Assembly (NCBI GenBank): GCA_963707065.1
Contig: CAVPPJ010000051.1
Location: forward strand, 62,001 to 126,000
Length of the DNA: 64,000 nt
Origin: Palsa-506 sp963707065
GTDB taxonomy: Bacteria; Actinomycetota; Actinomycetes; Streptosporangiales; Streptosporangiaceae
Direction: 5' to 3'
Position numbers and translations under genes: made by a program. Below the pieces are notes generated by a model, which saw nothing but the letters and a program-made list of their open reading frames with translations, ran no database searches and had not been told where the DNA came from. The stretch's first letter is position 1. Each line of letters begins with the position of its first letter. Below, in pieces: positions 57,932 through 64,000 of this stretch.

Positions 57932-59395
57932 CTAGGCCTCCGTGGCCGGCACGGCCAGCGGCTCGCCCGGGATCACGAGTACCTCCTCGCGGCTGCGGTC
58001 GCCTTGCAGCTTGAAGAACAGCGCGTAGAGCAGCGCGGCAAGCACGAAGCCGACCTCAAACGTGATGTCGCCGAAGTGCCCGTTGTGCTTGGGCACGACG
58101 CCGACGTAGTCAGTCTGGTTAGCGAAGAGGTAGATCGACACCGCCATCGCGATCGCCATCGCGGCGAAGCCGGCCCACGGGTTGTGCCTGCGGTCGAAGA
58201 GGAATCCGTCGACCCGCTTATCGCGCCGCAGTAGCTGGTCGGCGAAGAAGACGCCGAGCCACGGTCCGATCCAGTAGGCGATGACCAGCAGGAAGTTGTT
58301 GTACTTGGCGCCGGCGTCGTGCAGCCCGGAGAGCGCAAGGAAGAAGCCGGCGATGCCGAACACGATCGCGACGATCGCCCGCCGCAATGCCAGCGGCAGC
58401 CGGACGCCGAGCGCGAGGAACGACATCGAGCCCGAGTACACGTTGAGCGCGTTGGCGCAGATCGCGCCGAGCGCGATCGCGAGCAGCGTGACGTCCGCGA
58501 GCCACGGCGTCAGGTGGCTGGTGAAGCCGGCCGTCGGGTTGTCGGCGTACTTGTCGATGCTCGTGATCGTGGCCGCGGCCGCGCCGACGACCTCCAGCAC
58601 CACGCAGGACAGGAACACGCCGAGACCGGCCCACAGGCCAGTGGCCCGCCGGTTCGTGTCCTTCGGCAGGTAGCGCGTGTAGTCACTGGCGTAAGGATTC
58701 CAGCCGGCCGCGTATCCGAACGCCGCCCCGAGCGTGATCAGGAATCCGCCCGACACGCCGGTCACGTGCGCGCCCGGGTGCGACTTGGAGACGATCACGA
58801 CCGAGGCGATGGCGAAGACGACCACCAGGAACGGGAACGCCAGGCGCTCGAACGCGTGCACCAGGTTGTGGCCGAAGAAAGCGACCGCGAGCTGTGCCAC
58901 CACGATGATCAGGAGGCAGATCTTCGAGTTCCAGCCGAGCAGCGCGTTCAGCGCGAACGCGCCGCTGACGCTGTTGACCGCGAACCAGCCGATGCCGGCC
59001 ACGACCGCGTTGATGCCGGCCGGCAGGATGTTGCCGAGGAAGCCGAAGCCGATCCGGGACAGCACCATCTGCGGTACGCCGAACAGCGGGCCGCGGGCGG
59101 CCAGCGCGCCCATTGACAGCGAGCCGAGCGCGGTGCCGAGCACGATCGCGAGCGTGGCCATCCAGAACGACTGGCCGAAGAACCAGACGCCGATGATGCC
59201 GACGAAGATGGTCGCGAACTCCATGTTCGGCGACACCCATGTCCAGAACTGCTGCAGCGGCTTGCCGTGCCGCTCGCTGGGCAGGATGAACTCCGCTCCG
59301 CCGGGCTCCACCGCGGCAACCTTGGCACCGTACGTGCCTTCACGTACGTCGGCCTCGATCACTGCGGCCGCCGCCGCGCCACTGGATTCGGTCAC
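57932..59395 (-). CDS. NCS1-type cytosine/purine permease
   Basis: This 487-residue membrane protein has about 12 helices and fits the NCS1 (cytosine/purine/allantoin) group: 'LQQFWTWVSPNMEFATIFVG', 'ALAARGPLFGVPQMVLSRIGFGFLGN', 'GFLITLGAAFGYAAGWNPYASDYTRYLP' and 'PWLGVFFADQLLRR'. GTG 59395 has GGAGGGGG about 10 nt upstream; an ATG at 59446 is a less likely alternative. It is downstream of two MetE-like genes on the same strand, 243 bp away, so it may import a methylated substrate for them. That is inference from place. Confidence 0.88.
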   Translation of the reverse strand: MTESSGAAAAAVIEADVREGTYGAKVAAVEPGGAEFILPSERHGKPLQQFWTWVSPNMEFATIFVGIIGVWFFGQSFWMATLAIVLGTALGSLSMGALAARGPLFGVPQMVLSRIGFGFLGNILPAGINAVVAGIGWFAVNSVSGAFALNALLGWNSKICLLIIVVAQLAVAFFGHNLVHAFERLAFPFLVVVFAIASVVIVSKSHPGAHVTGVSGGFLITLGAAFGYAAGWNPYASDYTRYLPKDTNRRATGLWAGLGVFLSCVVLEVVGAAAATITSIDKYADNPTAGFTSHLTPWLADVTLLAIALGAICANALNVYSGSMSFLALGVRLPLALRRAIVAIVFGIAGFFLALSGLHDAGAKYNNFLLVIAYWIGPWLGVFFADQLLRRDKRVDGFLFDRRHNPWAGFAAMAIAMAVSIYLFANQTDYVGVVPKHNGHFGDITFEVGFVLAALLYALFFKLQGDRSREEVLVIPGEPLAVPATEA

Positions 59396-59540
59396 TTGCC
59401 GTGCACCCCCTCCGCTAGATGTGCGTCTAAGTGCGTGCGTCTGCATGCCAGCCGTGCTGGGCGGCGGATTGACCGCCCGTCAGCGGAACTCGGTCAGCCG
59501 TCCTGGCGAGCCCGTGCCCACCCGATCGGCCGGATACGAC

Positions 59541-59556
59541 CCAAATCTAAGTTTGG
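59541..59556 (-). promoter_or_regulatory. Inverted repeat upstream of the permease
   Basis: CCAAA-6nt-TTTGG (59541-59556) lies in the only AT-rich part of the 243-bp gap before the permease. It could be an operator or stem. No good promoter pair was seen. Confidence 0.35.
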
Positions 59557-59638
59557 CTCATATTTGTTTCGATCATGCGTCAGCCGGGACGCTGGCGCCA
59601 GCTTTCCCGCGCTTCCCGGTCGCGCGGCGTGGCGCTTG

Positions 59639-60658
59639 CTATGCCTCTGCCCGCAACGCCGCGGCGGCCTGCGCCATCGCGGCCAGCTTGCCGTACGCGG
59701 CGTCCCGCGGCAGGTATTTCATCCCGCAGTCCGGCGCGAGCACCAGCCGCTCGGCCGGCACGTACGGCAGGGCCCGCCGTACCCGGTCGGCGATCTGGCC
59801 GGGTGTTTCCACGGTCGCGTCGTTCAGGTTCAGGACGCCCAGGATGATGGTCTTGCCGTCCAGCCCGGCCAGCACGGAGCAGTCAAGGCTGGACTGCGCC
59901 GTCTCGATCGACACCTGATCGCACCGCGCGGCGGCCAGTTCGGGCAGGAACGAGTAGCCCTCCGGACGGTCGTGGATGATGGCCGCGTACCCGAAGCAGA
60001 CATGCACGGCGGTCGTCCCGGTGATGCCCTCCAGCGCCCGGTTCAGCACCGCGACCCCGTAGGAACGCGCCTCCTCTGGCCTGGCCTGCAGGTAGGGCTC
60101 GTCCAGCTGGACGATATCCGCCCCGGCCTCGAACAGGTCCCTGACCTCCTCGTTGACCGCCTCGGCGTAGCCGAACGCGGCGGCCTCCCGGTCCGGGTAG
60201 TAATCGTTCTGGGCCTGCTGCGACATGGTGAACGGGCCCGGCACGGTGATCTTGACGGTCCGGTCGGTGTGCGCGCGGAGGAATCTCACGTCGTCCACCT
60301 CGATCGGGTGCCGGCGCCGGATCGGCCCGGTGATCCGCGGCACCGGATTGGGGTGGCCGCTGCGGTCAAGCGCGGTGCCCGGGTTGTCGATGTCCACGCC
60401 GTCCAGTGCGGTCGCGAACCGGTTGGAGTAGCTCTCCCGGCACATCTCGCCGTCGGTGATGATGTCCAGGCCCGCGTCCTCCTGCGCCCGGATGGCCAGC
60501 AGCGTCGCGTCCTGCTGAGCCTGCCCGAGGTAGGCGGGATCCACCCGCCACAGTTCCAGCGCCCTGGTCCGGGGCGGGAACCGGTGGGCGAGCCGCTCGC
60601 GGTCGATCAGCCAGTCCGGCTGCGGGTAGCTGCCGACGAGCGATGTCGGGAAAAGCAT
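59639..60658 (-). CDS. Core MetE-like methyltransferase A
   Basis: This 339-residue TIM barrel resembles only the catalytic C-terminal half of MetE. Zinc-type ligands are visible: His and Cys in 'AVHVCFGY', Glu in 'QVSIETAQSS' and Cys in 'LAPDCGMKYLP'. 'TSLVGSYPQPDWL' and 'ITDGEMCRE' mark the start. ATG 60658 has GGAGG 6 nt upstream. Lacking the folate-binding half of MetE, it may take methyl from a corrinoid or other donor. It lies 91 bp after the second copy on the same strand. The acceptor (homocysteine or other thiol) is a guess from the family. Confidence 0.87.
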   Translation of the reverse strand: MLFPTSLVGSYPQPDWLIDRERLAHRFPPRTRALELWRVDPAYLGQAQQDATLLAIRAQEDAGLDIITDGEMCRESYSNRFATALDGVDIDNPGTALDRSGHPNPVPRITGPIRRRHPIEVDDVRFLRAHTDRTVKITVPGPFTMSQQAQNDYYPDREAAAFGYAEAVNEEVRDLFEAGADIVQLDEPYLQARPEEARSYGVAVLNRALEGITGTTAVHVCFGYAAIIHDRPEGYSFLPELAAARCDQVSIETAQSSLDCSVLAGLDGKTIILGVLNLNDATVETPGQIADRVRRALPYVPAERLVLAPDCGMKYLPRDAAYGKLAAMAQAAAALRAEA

Positions 60659-60749
60659 CTCTGGCCTCCGCCGGATTCTCGCGTGCCTGATCACGATGTT
60701 GTCGCACAGTACTGCCTGCGGGCAGTGGAGTATCGCGCGCCCGGCAGGA

Positions 60750-61808
60750 TTATTGCCCGCCCAGCTCGGCGCGGACCTCGGCGGCCCCGGCGACCATCGC
60801 GCCCAGTTTCGCGCGCGCTGCCTCCGGCGGCACGTGCCGCAGGCCGCAGTCGGGATTGACCGACAGCCTGCCGGGGGCCACGAACCGCAGCGCCCGCCGG
60901 ATCCGGGCCGCGACCTGCTCGCGCGACTCCACCTGGTCGGTCTTCACGTCGATGACGCCGAGGCCGAGACCGCGGTCCCACTGGTACTGCTCCAGCAGCC
61001 GCAGGTCCTCATCGCCCTTCCGGGCGAACTCCAGCGCCAGCTGGTCCACCGCGGTGTCCAGCACGGCCGGGAAGAGGAAGTCGTAGTGGCCGGCCCACAG
61101 CGGCCGCGCGTACCGGTTGCCGTAACAGACATGCAGGGTCCAGTGCACGCCGGGCACGTCGGTGACGATGTTGATCGCCTCGATCGCCAGCGCGATGTCC
61201 TCCGGGTACCCGGCGAGGAACGGCTCGTCGATCTGCAGCATCAGCGCGCCGGCCCGGGCCAGCTCCCTGGCCTCGGCGTTCAGCAGCCGGGCCAGGGCCC
61301 GGATGAGATCAGCCGGGTCCGGGTATGCCGTGTTGCGGATCCTGCGCGACAGCGAGAACGGGCCCGTGATGGATACCTTGACCGGCATGTCGGTCAGCTG
61401 CCGGGTGAACTGGTAGTCCGCCGCGAGCCCCAGGCCGACGCCCAGGTCGGCCGGCGCGGGCAGCGGGTGTGCCACCTGCGCCTCGTAGTAGTCGAAGTAG
61501 TCGGCCTTGGCCCGCTGCGGTATCTCGACGCCCGGGATCCGCGCCAGCAGGTAATCGACGTCGTTGTCGCGGCGCAGCTCGCCGTCGGAGACGATGTCGA
61601 TGCCGGCCCGCTCCTGGTCGAGGATGGCGGCCTTGATGGCCATCTCGTGGATCTCGTCGAGGTAGCTCTTGCTGATGCGGCGCTGGCAGTAGTCGTTCTT
61701 CAGCTGCCCGAGCCACTCGGGTACCGCGTACGAGCCGATGACCGTGGTCGGCAGCAGCGTCCCGGATGGCAGTCCCGCGGCGCGCGCGCCGCGGGCCGTG
61801 CCGGTCAT
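60750..61808 (-). CDS. Core MetE-like methyltransferase B
   Basis: This 352-residue paralog also has the HxC-E-C set: 'LHVCYGNRY', 'LALEFARKGDE' and 'NPDCGLRHVP'. The front is 'TTVIGSYAVPEWLGQLKND' and 'VSDGELRRD'. ATG 61808 overlaps the stop of the upstream methyltransferase (ATGA), so it is coupled to it. It differs much from copy A, suggesting a different partner or a heteromeric complex. Methyl donor and acceptor are unknown. Confidence 0.87.
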   Translation of the reverse strand: MTGTARGARAAGLPSGTLLPTTVIGSYAVPEWLGQLKNDYCQRRISKSYLDEIHEMAIKAAILDQERAGIDIVSDGELRRDNDVDYLLARIPGVEIPQRAKADYFDYYEAQVAHPLPAPADLGVGLGLAADYQFTRQLTDMPVKVSITGPFSLSRRIRNTAYPDPADLIRALARLLNAEARELARAGALMLQIDEPFLAGYPEDIALAIEAINIVTDVPGVHWTLHVCYGNRYARPLWAGHYDFLFPAVLDTAVDQLALEFARKGDEDLRLLEQYQWDRGLGLGVIDVKTDQVESREQVAARIRRALRFVAPGRLSVNPDCGLRHVPPEAARAKLGAMVAGAAEVRAELGGQ

Positions 61809-63349
61809 TCCCGCACCATCGCGGTCAGGGTCTTGACATTGGCCGCGGGACGCTGCGCGAACGGGGAGATCCGGACATCGAACCCGGCCCGGCTGCCGAC
61901 ATGGCGGAGCAGCGGGCCATTGACCCAGTTCACCACCGAGCCGTCGTACTTCCCGGGCCCGTAGAAGCCGGTGCCGTAGTCATGGATGTCGGTGACGAAG
62001 AGATCGTGACAGAGCAGCCTGCCGAACGGATGCAGCAGCGGCAGCGTGTCCGCGAAGCTGTTCAGTGCCCCGTTGTTGACGTGCATGCGCATGTCGCCGT
62101 CAGACTCCAGCTGCGATCGCAGCGTCACGCCGGTGAGATCGGGCCCGATCTGGTAGAGATCCAGCCCTTCCAGCGGCACGTAGCGTTCCTGCAGCCGCAG
62201 CGCGGTCCAGGTCTCCCGCCAGAAGGCGACCGCCCGGGCGGGATCGGCGAAGTGCTGCGGCAGCGCCTCGCAGAGCAGCTCGGGGCCGAGCCGGAGCAGC
62301 TTGCCGACCAGATCGCGCAGCTGCCTGACCGGGGCGCCGAACCGCCGGGCGATCCGCCGCGCGTCCGGCCCGGGCAGGAAGGCACGGACCTCAACCTGGT
62401 AGGACCGGCCGCCGATTCTCGCGACCTCGTCGCCCGGCAGGTTGTCATAGACGTTGGAGATGTAGACGAGGAAAGCCTTGCCGCGCAGGAACCCCAGGCT
62501 GACGGCCGGGCGGGTGGCATCGACCACCAGCGCGTTCACCCGGTCCCCGTGATGGGCGACGGCCTTGCTCGCGCGGCCGAGCACATGCGGCGAGTAGTCC
62601 CCCATCAGGTAGTGCAGCCGCCGGTAGTAGTCCCTGCTGTGCATCCCGGACAGCGTCACGAACTCATCCAGCCAGATCCTGGCCTGGCTGCCATTGCCTA
62701 CCCCCAGCTCCACCACGTACAGCTCGGCGGGCAGCGCGCCGCGCGCGTCCAGGTCGTCCCAGATCTTGAAGAGCTCGAGGATGAGCTCACGGACGGTCCC
62801 GGAGTCGCGGGCGGCGCTTTCGCCGCCTGGCAGCGCCTTCTCGTACTCCCGCCCGGTGGCCTGCTCCCAGAAAGAAAGCGCCTGCCAGTAGAGCATGTTG
62901 AAGCGCCAGATGCAGCTGGCCGAGCCCGGTCCCCACGGCTCCAGCGGCAGCCGCGCCGAGCTGCCTGGCGCTGCGTGCTCGGCGAGCAGCCTGGTCACCA
63001 CCGGGCCAAGGTCAGCACCGCCCCGGCGCAGGTCCACCGCGATCTCGAGCGACGTCTCGGGTGCCGGCTGGCCGTCGTCGGGCAGCCCGTCGCCGGGCAG
63101 CGCGCTGCCCGGCAGCCAGCCCGGGGCTGCCTGGCCCGGCCCGGCCCGCCACCCGGCGGCCAGCACCGGCCGGTAGTCGGCTGCCTCCCGGAAGCTGGCC
63201 CGGTACTGGACCCAGTCGCAGACCACGCGCACCCGGGACAGATCGGCGTCGCTGGCCCGCAGCGCCTCGATGACGGGCCCGAGCGTCCCCATCAGGTCGA
63301 CCGGGTCCTGGCCGCGGAGCCTGCTCACCGGCCGCACGTCAATGCGCAT
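61805..63349 (-). CDS. Unusual SAM-dependent methyltransferase, two-part
   Basis: This 514-residue protein carries a Rossmann methyltransferase core in its middle: 'LYVVELGVGNGSQARIWLDEF' is SAM motif I, split by residue limits here, and 'KAFLVYISNVYDNLPGDEV' fits the motif III area. The first ~130 residues and the last ~150 are not recognised; the front has a variable Pro/Gly-rich loop. ATG 63349 overlaps the MTHFR gene by 11 bp. Placed between MTHFR and MetE-like genes, it may take part in the same methyl-transfer pathway. The acceptor is unknown. Confidence 0.7.
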   Translation of the reverse strand: MRIDVRPVSRLRGQDPVDLMGTLGPVIEALRASDADLSRVRVVCDWVQYRASFREAADYRPVLAAGWRAGPGQAAPGWLPGSALPGDGLPDDGQPAPETSLEIAVDLRRGGADLGPVVTRLLAEHAAPGSSARLPLEPWGPGSASCIWRFNMLYWQALSFWEQATGREYEKALPGGESAARDSGTVRELILELFKIWDDLDARGALPAELYVVELGVGNGSQARIWLDEFVTLSGMHSRDYYRRLHYLMGDYSPHVLGRASKAVAHHGDRVNALVVDATRPAVSLGFLRGKAFLVYISNVYDNLPGDEVARIGGRSYQVEVRAFLPGPDARRIARRFGAPVRQLRDLVGKLLRLGPELLCEALPQHFADPARAVAFWRETWTALRLQERYVPLEGLDLYQIGPDLTGVTLRSQLESDGDMRMHVNNGALNSFADTLPLLHPFGRLLCHDLFVTDIHDYGTGFYGPGKYDGSVVNWVNGPLLRHVGSRAGFDVRISPFAQRPAANVKTLTAMVRE

Positions 63350-64000
63350 GAGGCCGCCCGCCCGCTGCATTGCCGGTCGCAGCCGGTGCGTGCTCGGTCC
63401 TGGCCGCGGCGCTGCCGCCCCCGTCCGGGGCGCTGCCGGCCCCGTCCGCGGCGCTGCCGCACCCGTCCGCGAGGCCGCCGTTCCCGTCCGGGGCGCTGCC
63501 GCCCCCGCCGGGGAGGCCGCCGGTCCCGTCCGCCGCGTTCGGTGCCCCCGGCAGCCCGCCCGGGGTGAGGCCGGCCTGCCGCAGGATGCCGGGGATGCTG
63601 CCCTCGTGCCCGATGGCCATGACGTGCACCCCGGCGACCCCGGGAATCTCCCTGAGCTGCGCGATCGTCTCGGCGGCCAGCAGCGCGCCCTCGTTCGCGA
63701 TCTGCCCTTCCGGCACCCCCCGCAGCCGCCGGGCAACATCAGCGGAAACGTGCACTCCCGGCACCCCGCCTTGCAGATGGCTCAGTGCCCGCAGCGACGA
63801 GATCGGGCCGACCCCGGCCAGGATGTGACACTGCTCGTGCAGCCCCAGGTCCCGGACCCGGGCCAGCCATGCGGTGAACTCCGGCACGTCGAAGACGAAC
63901 TGCGTCTGCACGAACTGTGCGCCGGCCGCGACCTTCTCGGCCAGCCGGGCCACGCTGGCATCGGCCGGCATGGCCGGGTTCTCCACGGCGCCGAGCAGCC
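63339..64000 (-). CDS. MTHFR (MetF-like), 5' part beyond window
   Basis: This is the C-terminal half of a methylenetetrahydrofolate reductase: 'LLGAVENPAMPADAS', 'KVAAGAQFVQTQFVFDVPEF', 'GVGPISSLRALSHL', 'PGVHVSADV' and 'GVAGVHVMAIGHEGSIPGIL' are the MetF blocks in order. The frame is open to the window's end. After 'ILRQAGL' the protein should end, but it continues about 70 residues as a Gly/Asp/Ser repeat tail made by a 21-bp tandem repeat. The tail's end overlaps the next gene's start by 11 bp. It is the second MTHFR of the window. Confidence 0.9.
   Translation of the reverse strand, partial: LLGAVENPAMPADASVARLAEKVAAGAQFVQTQFVFDVPEFTAWLARVRDLGLHEQCHILAGVGPISSLRALSHLQGGVPGVHVSADVARRLRGVPEGQIANEGALLAAETIAQLREIPGVAGVHVMAIGHEGSIPGILRQAGLTPGGLPGAPNAADGTGGLPGGGGSAPDGNGGLADGCGSAADGAGSAPDGGGSAAARTEHAPAATGNAAGGRPHAH
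63407..63532 (-). repeat. 21-bp tandem repeat in the MTHFR tail
   Basis: Units such as cggcgctgccgcccccgtcc plus g repeat about six times (63407, 63428, 63449, 63470, 63491 and on) with small changes. They code for a heptad like DGxGSAx. The length keeps frame. Confidence 0.85.

Noticed and set aside
1..64000. Mobile element, prophage or integrative island borders
   Set aside because: No transposase, integrase, tRNA end or flanking direct repeats were seen; frameshifted genes alone do not show transfer.

Overview
The window is a very GC-rich stretch of an actinomycete chromosome. The gene set points there: XRE/TPR regulator beside an RsbW-type ATPase, a DUF222-HNH endonuclease, an LLM oxidoreductase, an ECF sigma factor and an M55 aminopeptidase. 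GTG starts and 4-bp ATGA/GTGA gene overlaps are common. I cannot name the genus. I saw no rRNA, tRNA, CRISPR array, insertion sequence or phage genes, and no gap over 300 bp without a gene.

Left part (1-15.9 kb) is accessory: an ArsR regulator coupled to an MFS exporter cut by the window edge, a frameshifted DUF222-HNH gene, an XRE/TPR and HATPase pair, an M55 peptidase, a PLP decarboxylase-like enzyme, a secreted G1-type glutamic peptidase, a PadR regulator coupled to a peptide deformylase, an LLM oxidoreductase, a DinB-like protein and an S9 peptidase.

The middle (16.0-40.2 kb) is a one-carbon island. A minus-strand operon carries an IclR regulator, an aldehyde dehydrogenase, formate-THF ligase and a cyclodeaminase/cyclohydrolase-type enzyme. 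A plus-strand set follows: metallophosphoesterase, APC permease, a dimethylglycine/sarcosine dehydrogenase-like flavoprotein with a GcvT domain, and EtfB/EtfA. After a few unrelated genes comes a divergon: mttB-like methyltransferase on plus, facing IclR, corrinoid protein, methyl-THF methyltransferase, a 2Fe-2S/ASKHA reductive activase, a DUF1638 protein and an MTHFR-like protein on minus. Read together, a methyl group would pass from a methylated amine to corrinoid and then to THF, and be oxidised by MTHFR. Methenyl- and formyl-THF would then be processed by the cyclohydrolase and Fhs. The dehydrogenase would feed methylene-THF directly and pass electrons to Etf. FolD is not in the window.

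The next part (40.3-49.5 kb) holds a lipoprotein alpha/beta hydrolase, a short relic of mttB, an ECF sigma-MacB-type ABC operon, and a large TIR-domain protein behind a small membrane protein. Four tandem seven-bladed RCC1-repeat secreted proteins follow (49.7-55.9 kb), one of them broken. The right end (56.1-64 kb) has a SAM methyltransferase, an AAC(3)-like acetyltransferase, an NCS1-type permease, and a second one-carbon set: two core-MetE-like proteins, an unusual SAM-dependent methyltransferase and a second MTHFR cut by the window edge.

Two patterns run across the window. Small indels break several accessory genes while the one-carbon operons are intact. Short 18- or 21-bp tandem repeats have lengthened the C-terminal parts of four otherwise ordinary proteins.
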